A DNA stretch of 64,000 bases from Archaeoglobus sp. UBA234 (GCA_002494625.1 DACH01000016.1:62001-126000), one strand, 5' to 3'; positions 1-9,525 are shown, counted from the first letter of the stretch. Numbers and translations are program-made. Notes: generated from the sequence alone by a model not told the origin.

Positions 1-41
1 GATAAGAGGAAAGTACTCCGAGGATACTAACTGCTGAAACT

Positions 42-728
42 ATGAGAGACTACATATTTCCACCGTTATTTCTCCCTTTCTTTCTCCTCATAGTCCTTTT
101 TCCCTTTCTGCTTTTGATGTTTTTTCTTGCAACTTCTCAGGTTTTTCAGGTGGTTTTCGGGCTTGATAGGGATCAGGCATTGACGGTTTTTCTTTTAATA
201 CTCATAGGCAGTCTGGTAAACATTCCTCTCTATGAAAGGGAAGGCAGAACAATTGTGAGAGAGTATAATTTTTTCGGGATCATATATCATGTGAAAGAGA
301 GAAGTAGAATAACCCTTGCAGTCAATCTGGGTGGTTGTGTCTTTCCCGCTATACTTGCCATAAAACTACTTTTTGAACTTCCACTCATCCCATGGGCTAT
401 CTCATTTGTTATCTCTTCTGCAGTCATTTACCTTTATGCCCGTCCGGTTAGAGGGGTTGGAATAGCAGTTCCGATGTTAATTCCTCCTGTTTTTTCAGTC
501 ATCATGAGTTTTCTCGTTCTATCATCTTTTGGCTATCCTGTTACTCTTTTACCCAAATTTGCATACTCTACTGGGGTTCTTGCAGCTCTTTTTGGAGCTG
601 ATATTCTCCATCTCAAAGACATCGAAAGAATCGGAAGTGGTGTTGTTAGTATAGGAGGAGCAGGAACATTTGATGGAATCTTTCTGACAGGCGTCTTTTC
701 AGTAGTATTCTCGTTTTTGATTGTTTGA
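42..728 (+). CDS. DUF1614 family polytopic membrane protein
   Basis: A 228-residue, very hydrophobic protein with about seven or eight membrane segments, starting with a long helix at residues 5-32. It matches the archaeal/bacterial DUF1614 family (COG4089) in length and in the pattern of a short charged loop (around residues 63-90, with LYEREGRT and YHVKERSR) between helices. The function of the family is unknown. The ATG at 42 follows a stop codon (TGA, 35-37) in one upstream frame, so it may be the last gene of an operon that starts outside the window. The few upstream codons are too short to identify a neighbour. Confidence 0.75.
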   Translation: MRDYIFPPLFLPFFLLIVLFPFLLLMFFLATSQVFQVVFGLDRDQALTVFLLILIGSLVNIPLYEREGRTIVREYNFFGIIYHVKERSRITLAVNLGGCVFPAILAIKLLFELPLIPWAISFVISSAVIYLYARPVRGVGIAVPMLIPPVFSVIMSFLVLSSFGYPVTLLPKFAYSTGVLAALFGADILHLKDIERIGSGVVSIGGAGTFDGIFLTGVFSVVFSFLIV

Positions 729-840
729 TAAACTGCGATAAAGTAAATGATAAATTATTATTGTTTTTGGATCTGTTATTTAAGCTTTTAATTAATGATA
801 AAATGGGAATTTTTTTAATCTATCAACTCCATTTACTTCC

Positions 841-2733
841 ATGAAGCTTTTTGAACCGATAGAAGTTGGCGGTATGGAAATTAAGAATAGAATTGTAATG
901 CCTGCGGTCGGTACAAATTACTGGACTCTTGATGGGGCAGTTACAGACAGACTCCTTGAGTTTTATAGAGAAAGAGCGAAGAACGGGATAGGTTATGCTG
1001 TTGTGGGTGTTGCTAAAATCCAGCCCCAATTCTTTGGAGGGTTAGCAGTTCACGATGACAGTTATATTCCTGGGTTGAAGAAACTTGCAGGTGTCTTTCA
1101 TGAATATGATGTCAGATGTGCAGTTCAGCTCTGGCATCCCGGGAGGTATGAGATATCTCTTTCAGATAGCGAACCTGTTTCGGCTTCAGACATTCCTCCA
1201 CCAATTTTTACAAAAAGAAAACCGAAAGCTCTTACAGTTGATGAGATTCACCATATTCAAGATCTCTTTGCTGAAGCTGCTTTGAGGGCTAAGAAAGCAG
1301 GGTTCGATGCGGTTGAGCTTATTTGTTCGGCAGGGTATCTTATAAGTCAATTTCTCAGTCCTGCTACGAACAGGAGAACTGATGAATACGGTGGAAGCAT
1401 TGAAAACAGAACAAGATTCGCTGTTGAGATAATAGAGAAAATTAAAGAAAAGTGTGGAAAGGAGTTTCCTGTAGGATGCAGAATTTCTGGTGAGGAATTT
1501 GTAGAGGGTGGAAACACCCTTGATGACATGAAGGAAATTGCCAGACTTCTTGAAAAAGCGGGGGCGTGTTATTTCAATGTAACTGCTGGCTGGCACGAAT
1601 CGAAAAGACCCCTGATAACTATGTTCGTTCCAAGAGGAGGATTTGTTTATTTGGCTGAGGGAATCAGGCAGGTAGTTGATGTACCTGTAATAGCTTCGAA
1701 CAGGATCAACACACCTGAACTTGCAGAGGAGATTCTGCAGGAAGGAAAGGCTGATATGGTCTCGATGATGAGAGCATTGCTTGCTGATCCTGAGCTTCCA
1801 AAGAAGGCGATGGAGGGCAGGAGTGATGAAATCCGGGTGTGTGTTGCATGTAATCAAGGCTGTATGGATTATGCATTTCAGGGAAAACCAATAACCTGCT
1901 TAGTAAATCCGGCTCTTGGGAGAGAGGCTGAGTTCAGAGAATTAAAGGCTGATGAGAAGAAAAGAGTTGTGGTGGTTGGAGGAGGTCCGGCTGGCTGCAA
2001 AGCTGCCGAGATGCTGGCAGAAAAAGGACATGAGGTTGTGCTTTTTGAAAAAACAGGAAGACTCGGAGGTCAGCTTATTCTTGCGGCAAAGTCACCTTAT
2101 GGGAGAGAGTTTGAAAGCGTTCCTGCATATTTTGAAGCAGTCCTCCCAAAAAGAGGTGTTGAGCTCAGGCTAAAAGAGGTTGCAGATTCAGAGAAAGTAC
2201 TCTCTCTGAATCCTGATGTCGTAATAGTTGCCACAGGAGCTTCACCTATAATTCCATCAATTCCTGGTGTAGAAAAGGCTTTGACCGCCTTTGAGGTTCT
2301 TGAAGGGGAGGAAACTGGAGAGAATGTGGTTGTGGTAGGTGGAGGGGGAGTAGGTTGCTCTACAGCCGCATACCTTGCAGAGAAGGGTAAAAGAGTTACG
2401 ATCGTTGAAATGCTTGGCAGAATAGGTGCAGATATTGGGATATCAACAAGGTGGAATGTACTCCTTTATCTGAATCAGAAGGGAGTAAAGCTCCTCACAG
2501 ATACAAAGGCTGTAGAAATAAGGGACAACGCTGTTGTAGTTGAGGGTAAGGATGGTAGAAAAGAACTGTTATGTGATACAGCAGTAATTGCGGTTGGGAC
2601 GAAATCCAACGACGGGCTTTATGAATCACTACAGGAGAAAGTCAATGAGGTCTACAGAATAGGAGATTGCGAATGTCCGGCAAAGGCTCTTGATGCAATT
2701 AAAGTTGCAGCGGAGCTTGCTCTTAAAATTTAA
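841..2733 (+). CDS. NADH:flavin oxidoreductase / 2,4-dienoyl-CoA reductase-like enzyme (FMN, 4Fe-4S, FAD)
   Basis: A 630-residue protein with the layout of 2,4-dienoyl-CoA reductase and trimethylamine dehydrogenase. Residues 1-330 form an old-yellow-enzyme TIM barrel (KNRIVMPAVGTNYW near the start, SPATNRRTDEYGGS around 180). Next comes a 4Fe-4S cluster motif, CVACNQGC plus a fourth Cys about 12 residues later (around 335-353). The C-terminal FAD/NAD(P) module has two Rossmann glycine motifs, VVVGGGPAG near 376 and VVVGGGGVG near 494. It probably reduces an enoate or enoyl-CoA with NAD(P)H; the substrate cannot be read from sequence. The gene stands alone and its ATG lies about 25 nt after a T-rich AT stretch, consistent with a leaderless mRNA. 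Confidence 0.88.
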   Translation: MKLFEPIEVGGMEIKNRIVMPAVGTNYWTLDGAVTDRLLEFYRERAKNGIGYAVVGVAKIQPQFFGGLAVHDDSYIPGLKKLAGVFHEYDVRCAVQLWHPGRYEISLSDSEPVSASDIPPPIFTKRKPKALTVDEIHHIQDLFAEAALRAKKAGFDAVELICSAGYLISQFLSPATNRRTDEYGGSIENRTRFAVEIIEKIKEKCGKEFPVGCRISGEEFVEGGNTLDDMKEIARLLEKAGACYFNVTAGWHESKRPLITMFVPRGGFVYLAEGIRQVVDVPVIASNRINTPELAEEILQEGKADMVSMMRALLADPELPKKAMEGRSDEIRVCVACNQGCMDYAFQGKPITCLVNPALGREAEFRELKADEKKRVVVVGGGPAGCKAAEMLAEKGHEVVLFEKTGRLGGQLILAAKSPYGREFESVPAYFEAVLPKRGVELRLKEVADSEKVLSLNPDVVIVATGASPIIPSIPGVEKALTAFEVLEGEETGENVVVVGGGGVGCSTAAYLAEKGKRVTIVEMLGRIGADIGISTRWNVLLYLNQKGVKLLTDTKAVEIRDNAVVVEGKDGRKELLCDTAVIAVGTKSNDGLYESLQEKVNEVYRIGDCECPAKALDAIKVAAELALKI

Positions 2734-2758
2734 ACATTTTTTTAACGGTTGAGAAATT

Positions 2759-2767
2759 GATTTAAAC
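2759..2767 (+). promoter_or_regulatory. TATA-like box for the methyltransferase gene
   Basis: GATTTAAAC lies 21-29 nt before the ATG at 2788 and no Shine-Dalgarno sequence is visible. This spacing fits a leaderless archaeal promoter. It is an inference from sequence only. Confidence 0.45.
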
Positions 2768-2787
2768 CAGTCTGGAAATCATCCCTT

Positions 2788-3336
2788 ATGCCCCATGTTT
2801 TTGATCCTGAAAAGGCAAGCGTTCTTGATTCTGATGAAAGGAAAAAGTTTTTTCCACCAGGAAGATTGATTAAGCTTATTGAAGAACTGGATATCAGAAG
2901 AGAGGTTGCTTTTGACATCGGTGCAGGCACAGGTTATTTTGCGATTCCTCTTTCCAGGATTTTTAAAAAGGTTTATGCTGTTGATATCAGCTTTGAGATG
3001 GCTGAAAAACTCAGGGAAAAGATTGAAGAGGCTGGAGCAGAAAACATAGGCATTATTGTTTCCGCGAATCCACCTGAGGTTGACTTTGAAGTAGATCTTG
3101 TTCTTTTCTCCAATGTTCTTCATGAGATGAATAATCCTGAAGAGTACATTGAGTGGGCTTCAAAGTCAGACTGTGTTATTATCGTGGACTGGAAGAAAAT
3201 TAAAACACCAGCAGGTCCACCGCTTGATGAAAGAATACCGCTGAAAAGAATGCTTGAAATGGTTGAAAAGAGATTTGAAATCCTCAAAGTGGAAGAAGAA
3301 CTGTATCCCTATCATTATGTGATCGTGGGGAAATAG
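2788..3336 (+). CDS. class I SAM-dependent methyltransferase, substrate unknown
   Basis: A 182-residue Rossmann-fold methyltransferase. Motif I (FDIGAGTGYFAIP) is at about residues 37-49, the acidic motif II (VYAVDIS) at about 61-67, and a motif IV-like VLFSNVLHEM at about 104-113. Short, single-domain methyltransferases of this type act on small molecules, quinones or arsenite in other organisms, but nothing here fixes the substrate. It has no operon partner: the previous gene ends 54 nt upstream and the next gene is convergent, with stop codons only a few bases apart. Confidence 0.8.
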   Translation: MPHVFDPEKASVLDSDERKKFFPPGRLIKLIEELDIRREVAFDIGAGTGYFAIPLSRIFKKVYAVDISFEMAEKLREKIEEAGAENIGIIVSANPPEVDFEVDLVLFSNVLHEMNNPEEYIEWASKSDCVIIVDWKKIKTPAGPPLDERIPLKRMLEMVEKRFEILKVEEELYPYHYVIVGK

Positions 3337-3339
3337 TAG

Positions 3340-3627
3340 TCACCCTCCTGCTATTGGAGGAAAAAGGGCGATATTATCTCCATCCTTTAGATCTGGAATT
3401 TTTTTGATGTCCTTTATATTCCTGCCATTGATGGTAATGATTCTATCATCTCTGAAAATCCTCCTCTCAACATTGCTGTAAACATCCTCAAGAAATTCAG
3501 AACCGAGTTTCTCGGAAGCTTTTTCAAACAGATCATGGAGTGTTCCACTGAATTCGATATCCAGTTTTCTAACCCCATATTTCTCTCTCAGAGTGGCAAA
3601 AAGCTCAAGTGTGCATTTCACATCCAT
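3340..3627 (-). CDS. MoaD/ThiS-family ubiquitin-like protein (molybdopterin synthase small subunit or SAMP type)
   Basis: A 95-residue beta-grasp protein ending in PPIAGG. The exposed C-terminal Gly-Gly is the adenylation and thiocarboxylation site of MoaD-type sulfur carriers and archaeal SAMP modifiers. LFATLREKYG near the start and NGRNI followed by LKDGDNIALFPP near the end are the family signature. It lies 230 nt downstream of the aldehyde:ferredoxin oxidoreductase on the same strand. Such enzymes need a bis-pterin tungsten cofactor, so a MoaD role in pterin dithiolene formation is the simplest reading. A protein-modifier role cannot be excluded. Confidence 0.85.
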   Translation of the reverse strand: MDVKCTLELFATLREKYGVRKLDIEFSGTLHDLFEKASEKLGSEFLEDVYSNVERRIFRDDRIITINGRNIKDIKKIPDLKDGDNIALFPPIAGG

Positions 3628-3857
3628 AAAATCCGTTTAATGATATTAAAATTTTGCTTCAGACACATTCTATTTTTGGAGTTTCAGATTACTTAGTGTT
3701 TTCAACCTTGTTTCCCCGTGCATTTTATATCTGGATGAATATCTGGATGATATTGTGCGTGAGCTAAAAGATAATGGAAAAGTAGAATACAGAGAGAAAA
3801 CTTTGAATAAACGGGTAAAATAATAAATGAATAAAAATTCAATAATTCTTCAGTTTT

Positions 3858-5696
3858 TTATAGTTCAATGCCGAGTTCCCTGAGTTTCTCCTTGGTGGGA
3901 ACTCCATTTTCCCAGCCTCTGAGCTGATAGTATTCTGCCCTCATCTTTTCGAGGTTCACAACCTGACCTTTTGCAGCGCCGTCGGACAGTGGTTCTCTGA
4001 GCAGCCTGGGTGGAAGTGTATCGTCCTTTGCATCAAATCCAAACTTGTTTATGATAACTCTTTCGAGGTTGTAGATTCTCTCACCCATTGTCATCAGATC
4101 ATCTGCGCTCATCTCCCAGCCTGTGACGGCAGAGAGCATCGGTGCAAAATCCTCGGCACCGATTGCAAATGTCGTGAACAGACAGTTAACAGTAGAATTA
4201 ACAACTGAGGTGAAGTCCTGGAAAGCCTTTACCCAGGCAGCCTTACCCTCTTCTGTAAGGGGATCAATTTTTTCAGGTATCCCGGCAATCTCAGGAGCAA
4301 CAGTATATCCTGTGACATGGCATCCTCCTCTGTTGGCTGTTGCGTAATTCAGCCCGATACCCTTAATTCCTCTCGGGTCATAGGCTGGCATCTCAAGTCC
4401 TTTGACACTCATTGAGAGTTCTGGATGTCCAAATATCTCAGCAAGTCTCTTTGAGCCGAGAGCCAAGTATTTCCCAAATCCCGTATTGTATGCTGTCCTC
4501 CACACAGCTTCTACGAGAGCAGCAGAGTTTCCAAATTCCAGATCAACACCCTGCAGAAACTCTTCAGGAATCGCTCCCCTCTCCTTCAGCTCCATGGCAC
4601 ATGCGATGGTCGCACCCATTGAGATGGTATCTATTCCCAGTTCATCACAGAAGTGGTTAGCCTTAATTATGGGCTCAAGATCTATAACACCTGTTGCATT
4701 GCCGAGAGCCCAGATAGATTCGTATTCTGGACCTTCACTGTAAAGCACCTGATATGGACCACTTTCAACCTTTGACACTCTGCCGCATGTTATTGTACAT
4801 CCCCAACAGGAATGATTTCTGATCAGATATTTATCCGCAAGGGTCTCACCGCTTATTTTATCTGCTTCTGGGTTGAAACCAGTCTGCCAGTTCTTGAAGG
4901 GCAGTGAACCTGCATTGTTGATAACATTCACGAGGATTGCAGTTCCAAATTTAGGGAGACCTTCTCCTGTGAGTGGATTCTGTTTTATCTTATCGTTCGC
5001 CTTTTTTGACTCCTCTTTGAACCTCTCCTCATCAGCCACTTCTGGTTTTTCGCTACCAGCACATACAATTGCCTTAAGCTTCTTTGAACCCATGACAGCA
5101 CCAACTCCAGTTCTTCCTGCGGCTCTGTGCTCATCGTTTATGATGCAGGCAAATCTAACAAGGTTCTCTCCTGCTGGACCTATGCATGCGACACTGCATC
5201 TTCCGGTTCTGTCAGTCAGTATTCTTGTTGTATCAAAAGTGTTTTTACCCCAGAGATCGGAGGCATCCTTGATCTCTGCTTCGCCGTCCACAATTTCGAG
5301 ATAGACCGGATCACATGATTTCCCTTCAATAATAATCATATCGAAGCCAGAGAATTTCATATAGGGTCCAAATCTCCCTCCGGAGTTTGCACTTCCGATA
5401 GACCCTGTAAGTGGTGAGCGGATGGTCATCACATGGTATCTTCCCGGTTCTGGAAAACCTGCAACTCCTGTAGCTGGACCTGTTGTAAAGAGGAGGTCAT
5501 TATATTCTCCAAAGGGGTCTATGTCTGCAGCAAATATGCCTTCTTTTTCAAGTGCCTTCAATCTCTGGTAAATGAGATAGGTGGAATAACCTTTTCCGCC
5601 GAGGTATTTCTTGGCAACTTCCTCATCTATTGATTCTTTCTTTATCGTACCGTCACTCAGATTTACTCTGAGAACTTTTCCCATGTATCCTTTCAT
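3858..5696 (-). CDS. aor: aldehyde:ferredoxin oxidoreductase (tungsten-pterin, 4Fe-4S)
   Basis: A 612-residue member of the AOR family, which oxidises aldehydes to carboxylic acids and reduces ferredoxin. The N-terminal AOR_N domain (about 1-210) starts with GKVLRVNLSDGTI and contains the pterin-binding GRFGPYMKFSGFD region. The 4Fe-4S ligands CWGCTITC are at about 297-304, and the fourth cysteine is probably in STVNCLF near 503. Length equals the classic Pyrococcus AOR. The ATG follows GGTGATAAA. The MoaD-like gene is the next gene downstream. The substrate range is unknown; in Archaeoglobales these enzymes usually serve amino-acid and 2-oxoacid breakdown. Confidence 0.93.
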   Translation of the reverse strand: MKGYMGKVLRVNLSDGTIKKESIDEEVAKKYLGGKGYSTYLIYQRLKALEKEGIFAADIDPFGEYNDLLFTTGPATGVAGFPEPGRYHVMTIRSPLTGSIGSANSGGRFGPYMKFSGFDMIIIEGKSCDPVYLEIVDGEAEIKDASDLWGKNTFDTTRILTDRTGRCSVACIGPAGENLVRFACIINDEHRAAGRTGVGAVMGSKKLKAIVCAGSEKPEVADEERFKEESKKANDKIKQNPLTGEGLPKFGTAILVNVINNAGSLPFKNWQTGFNPEADKISGETLADKYLIRNHSCWGCTITCGRVSKVESGPYQVLYSEGPEYESIWALGNATGVIDLEPIIKANHFCDELGIDTISMGATIACAMELKERGAIPEEFLQGVDLEFGNSAALVEAVWRTAYNTGFGKYLALGSKRLAEIFGHPELSMSVKGLEMPAYDPRGIKGIGLNYATANRGGCHVTGYTVAPEIAGIPEKIDPLTEEGKAAWVKAFQDFTSVVNSTVNCLFTTFAIGAEDFAPMLSAVTGWEMSADDLMTMGERIYNLERVIINKFGFDAKDDTLPPRLLREPLSDGAAKGQVVNLEKMRAEYYQLRGWENGVPTKEKLRELGIEL

Positions 5697-5808
5697 TTTA
5701 TCACCAAATAAAGAAAGGATGTAATCATATTTATGTCTTTTTCCATCGAAAAAATAATTTTATATCGATATGTTTTATTATACATAACGCTTAAAAATGA
5801 TAAATTCC

Positions 5809-6372
5809 TTAGAGAATGAAGTACAGGATGATTGATTGAATAGCACCTATAATGAAGCCAAGAAATGCACCTGAAAACTCTATGAATCTCAATTCCTTTT
5901 TTGCAAATTTTTTAAAGAGTTCTTCTATTTGCTCATCAGTTATCTCTTCTGCCTTTTTCAGTATGAACTCTCTGACATCAACATTTTTCGATATGCTTTT
6001 TGTAAGCATTTCCTTGAAATACGGAATAATGCTTGCAGAAAACCACTCTTCAATTTTTTTCGAGATACCCGAATATTTTTCAAAGAAACTGAACCAACCC
6101 CTTTCAAATTTATTGGCTATTGATTCGTTATATGCCCTCGTAATAGCCTTGTCTATCACAAATTCAAAGTCACTTTCGTCCAGGATTTCAGATAGAGAAT
6201 CCATGAACCTCTCGATTATTTCACCGCTTCTCGCCGGAACGAGACCCTGTATCTTAAATCCAAGGAATTTAATGGGTTTTTTGGGGTGAAAAAGAAGCTC
6301 AACAGCCACAACATTTGTTAAAAAACCAACAAAAGCACCAACCAGAGGTGGTAGCAGGTATATTATATCCAT
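5809..6372 (-). CDS. DUF445 family membrane protein
   Basis: A 187-residue protein with one membrane helix at each end (about 4-26 and 165-187) and a charged, helical middle part. The N-terminal pattern GAFVGFLTNVVAVELLFHPKKP with G(L)VPAR about 20 residues later is typical of the DUF445 family (YheB-like); family members have no settled function. The gene sits between the AOR gene and a sensor kinase on the same strand, 33 nt after the kinase stop, so the two may be co-transcribed. Confidence 0.75.
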   Translation of the reverse strand: MDIIYLLPPLVGAFVGFLTNVVAVELLFHPKKPIKFLGFKIQGLVPARSGEIIERFMDSLSEILDESDFEFVIDKAITRAYNESIANKFERGWFSFFEKYSGISKKIEEWFSASIIPYFKEMLTKSISKNVDVREFILKKAEEITDEQIEELFKKFAKKELRFIEFSGAFLGFIIGAIQSIILYFIL

Positions 6373-6405
6373 GGTGGATGACTTTGCATTAGATTAATTA
6401 ATCTT

Positions 6406-7746
6406 TCAGTTATACGGAAATTCCATAATGAATTTTGCTCCGGTACCATCATTTTCTGCTCTGATATTTCCACCATGCAACTCGATTATCTTTTTTGTAA
6501 TGTAAAGTCCCAGTCCGGTTCCCTGTCCTGTTGTAAACCCCTCCTTGAACATCTCTTCTTTTATTTCGTTTCTGAATCCTATCCCATTATCTTTTATTTC
6601 AAGTATGGCTTTCTCACCATCTCTTTTCAGTTTGACTGAGATTCTTAACTCCTCTGTGTTGGAATGCTTTAATGAGTTCTGTATCACATTTGAGATTGCT
6701 GATTTCAGAGATTCATTCCCCTTAATCCAGACATTTTCAAGCTCTGATTCTATCTCGACAAAGTTTCTGTAACTTTCAACAACTTCAGCTACAATTTCAG
6801 AAAGGTTGATTGGTTTCAACTCGTTTCCTGCCTGTTCAAGGCCTCTTGTCTCTTTTATGAGCTCTATCATCCTATGTACTCTTTTGAGCACTTTTTTTGA
6901 AAGCTCATCTTTGTGCATCTCAAGTACACCTATCACCACATTCAGATCGTTAAGAATGTCGTGTCTCAGAATCTTGTTGAGAAAAGACAGGTATTCGTTT
7001 CTTCTTTTCAGCTCTTCATTTACTCTGTGTATTTCCGTTGTGTCCACAATGGAGGCACTGACAGCGTATTCTCCTTTCAGGATGATTCTCTGTGGTTTTG
7101 CGGTTATCCACCTTTCTTCTCCATTTTTCGTAATTATTTTCCAGCTGTAAACTTCTGTACCTCTAAGTCCCTTTTCTCTCCCAATATATTTCCTGATTAC
7201 TTCATCTCTGAAGTCCGGATGGATTAACTGGAATGGATCCATGCTGAGAAGCTCTTCTTTGTTGTATCCGGTCAACCTACATGTTGCATCATTTACATAG
7301 ATGAACTTTCCATTTTTTATGACATATACTGGAGAAAGAGAGTCTGCTATGAGTGTCCTGAAAAACTCCTCACTATCCTTGAGCTCATCTTCGAGAATTT
7401 TTGCCTGGGTAACATCGATCCAGTTGCCGAGTATGCAATCATCACCATTCAATACGATGGGTTTCATGAAGCCCCAGGCCCATCTTATCTTCTTATCTTT
7501 TCTGACATATCTGACCTCATAAAACGATTCTTTACCCATTTCAACCTCTTTAATGGCTCTTTCGATAATTTTTCTGTCCTTGTCATAAACCAGTTCAAAA
7601 TAGGATTCCATTGAATATAGCTCATCCTTAGTGTATTTTGTAGCTCTTTCGACAACTTTGTTCACATAAACAAACTTATCTCCTTTTATAATAAAAATAC
7701 CGGCGAGTGCCTCGTCAGCGATTTTCTCCCAGCTAACATCAAACAT
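6406..7746 (-). CDS. PAS-PAS sensor histidine kinase
   Basis: A 446-residue soluble kinase without membrane helices. Two PAS domains occupy about residues 8-120 and 127-245; each has the PAS/PAC pattern (ITKNGEERWITAKP in the second). The dimerisation helix carries the phospho-acceptor His in LRHDILNDL (near 261). The ATPase domain has the N box NVIQNSLKHS, G1 DNGIGF and G2 GTGLGLYI. It should sense a cytoplasmic signal and phosphorylate a receiver. No receiver is adjacent; two stand-alone CheY-like receivers occur 45 kb away in this window. No output domain is present. Confidence 0.92.
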   Translation of the reverse strand: MFDVSWEKIADEALAGIFIIKGDKFVYVNKVVERATKYTKDELYSMESYFELVYDKDRKIIERAIKEVEMGKESFYEVRYVRKDKKIRWAWGFMKPIVLNGDDCILGNWIDVTQAKILEDELKDSEEFFRTLIADSLSPVYVIKNGKFIYVNDATCRLTGYNKEELLSMDPFQLIHPDFRDEVIRKYIGREKGLRGTEVYSWKIITKNGEERWITAKPQRIILKGEYAVSASIVDTTEIHRVNEELKRRNEYLSFLNKILRHDILNDLNVVIGVLEMHKDELSKKVLKRVHRMIELIKETRGLEQAGNELKPINLSEIVAEVVESYRNFVEIESELENVWIKGNESLKSAISNVIQNSLKHSNTEELRISVKLKRDGEKAILEIKDNGIGFRNEIKEEMFKEGFTTGQGTGLGLYITKKIIELHGGNIRAENDGTGAKFIMEFPYN

Positions 7747-7810
7747 TGCAGTTCAAATTTTGGAAATATGTTTTTAAGTTTTTTTCAATTGATGATGATG
7801 AAAAGTAACT

Positions 7811-7816
7811 AAAAAA
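7811..7816 (-). terminator. T-run terminator after the methylmalonyl-CoA operon
   Basis: On the minus strand a run of six T (CCTTTTTTAG) occurs about 35 nt after the stop of the mutase gene and before the sensor kinase promoter. Archaeal termination commonly uses such T-runs without a hairpin. Weak evidence, from position and composition only. Confidence 0.4.
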
Positions 7817-7848
7817 GGATAAAGCAGATCTTAAATATTTTGAATAAA

Positions 7849-9492
7849 TCAGAAAACCTGTGGTGCCTGGTACTCTCCAAAAACTTCTCTTAGAACATCC
7901 GTAATCTCACCAAGAGTTGCTCTTGCCTTTACACACTCGAGAATGTATGGCATCAGGTTCTCTTCACCTTCTGCAGCCTTTTTGAGCTCTTCAAGAGCCA
8001 GATTAACCCTGGATTTGTCCCTAATTTCTCTGAATTTCTTTAGCCTTTCAATCTGCTTTTTAACCATATTTTCATCTATTCTGAGGATTTCAAGCTGTAT
8101 ATCTTCTTCAATTTGGTACTTGTTCACTCCCACAACAGTAACCTCACCCTCGTCAATCTTCCTTTGCTTCTCATAGGCAGATCTCTGAATCTCCCTCTGT
8201 ACATATCCTGCCTCGATTGCTTTAACCATCCCACCCATCTCATCGATTTTCTCAATATATTTCATCGCCTCTTCCTCGATTTTATCCGTCAGCCACTCGA
8301 CATAGTAACTTCCACCCAGCGGATCGACAACATCTGCAACACCACTTTCCTCTGCAATTATCTGCTGTGTTCTCAGGGCAATTCTAACTGCTTTCTCGGT
8401 AGGAAGGCTTAGAGCCTCATCGAAGCTGTTGGTATGGAGACTCTGGGTTCCTCCAAGTACGGCTGCAAGAGCCTGAATGGTAACCCTGATTATGTTGTTT
8501 TCAGGTTGCTGGGCTGTTAGAGTACATCCAGCCGTCTGCGTATGGAATCTAAGCATCATTGATCTCGGATCTTTTGCTTCAAACCTTTCCTTCATTATTT
8601 TAGCCCATAATCTTCTTGCTGCTCTGAACTTTGCAACCTCCTCAAGCAGGTTGTTTCCTGCAGCAAAGAAAAAGCTAAGCCTCGGTGCGAACGAATCAAC
8701 ATTCATTCCCCTCTCGATAACCTTCTCCACATAGGTTATACCATCTGCAAGCGTAAAGGCTACCTCCTGCACCGGAGTAGCCCCAGCCTCCTCCATGTGA
8801 TAGCCGGAAATTGATATGGAGTTCCATTTTGGTACCTCCTTTGCGCAGAACATGATTATATCCGTTGCAAGTCTCAGAGATTCCTCAGGAGGGAAGATAT
8901 ATGTCCCTCTTGCAATGTACTCCTTTAGCATATCATTCTGAACGGTCCCTCTGAGGTTTGTTCTTGGAATCCCCTGTGATTCTGCAATGGCTATGTACAT
9001 CGAGAGAACCTGTGCACAGGTTGAGTTGATCGTCATTGAAGTGGAAACCCTATCGAGGGGTATCTCACTGAATAGAGTTTCCATGTCCTCTATCGTATCA
9101 ATCGCAACTCCAACTTTTCCGACTTCTCCGAGTGCCATGGGGTGATCAGAATCATATCCAATCTGGGTTGGTAGATCAAAGGCAACACTCAGTCCTGTCT
9201 GACCCTGTTCGAGCAAATATCTGTACCTTCTGTTGGTCTCCTCAGCGGTTCCAAATCCGGCATACTGTCTCATCGTCCATACTCTTCCCCTGTACATCGT
9301 TGGATAGACACCTCTTGTGAAGGGATAAACTCCAGGATAGGATAGCTTGGTCTCATAATCGATGTCTATATCTTCCGGGGTGTAAACTCTGTCAACAAAA
9401 AACCCAGAGGTTGTGAAGAATTCCTTTTTCCTTTCACCCGCTTTTTCCAGAATGGGTTTAAGATGTTTCTCCTCCCACTCTTTTTTATTCAT
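7849..9492 (-). CDS. mcmA1: methylmalonyl-CoA mutase catalytic (large) subunit, archaeal split type
   Basis: A 547-residue TIM-barrel subunit that isomerises (R)-methylmalonyl-CoA to succinyl-CoA with adenosylcobalamin. Family hallmarks are YPFTRGVYPTMYRGR near 74, RQYAGFGTAEETN near 95, and HTQTAGCTLTAQQPENN near 316 with QSLHTNSFDEA about 30 residues later. It lacks the B12-binding domain, which is encoded by the first gene of the same operon, so the active enzyme is a two-gene complex. The ATG follows GAGGTGATGTTTT. It is the last gene of the operon. No MeaB-type chaperone GTPase lies next to it. Confidence 0.95.
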   Translation of the reverse strand: MNKKEWEEKHLKPILEKAGERKKEFFTTSGFFVDRVYTPEDIDIDYETKLSYPGVYPFTRGVYPTMYRGRVWTMRQYAGFGTAEETNRRYRYLLEQGQTGLSVAFDLPTQIGYDSDHPMALGEVGKVGVAIDTIEDMETLFSEIPLDRVSTSMTINSTCAQVLSMYIAIAESQGIPRTNLRGTVQNDMLKEYIARGTYIFPPEESLRLATDIIMFCAKEVPKWNSISISGYHMEEAGATPVQEVAFTLADGITYVEKVIERGMNVDSFAPRLSFFFAAGNNLLEEVAKFRAARRLWAKIMKERFEAKDPRSMMLRFHTQTAGCTLTAQQPENNIIRVTIQALAAVLGGTQSLHTNSFDEALSLPTEKAVRIALRTQQIIAEESGVADVVDPLGGSYYVEWLTDKIEEEAMKYIEKIDEMGGMVKAIEAGYVQREIQRSAYEKQRKIDEGEVTVVGVNKYQIEEDIQLEILRIDENMVKKQIERLKKFREIRDKSRVNLALEELKKAAEGEENLMPYILECVKARATLGEITDVLREVFGEYQAPQVF

Positions 9493-9525
9493 AAAACATC
9501 ACCTCAAAAATCCCTCAGAACTAAA

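Noticed and set aside
1186..1857. Long minus-strand frame inside the enoate-reductase-like gene
   Set aside because: Antisense shadow of a well-recognised coding region, with no family resemblance or ribosome-binding site.
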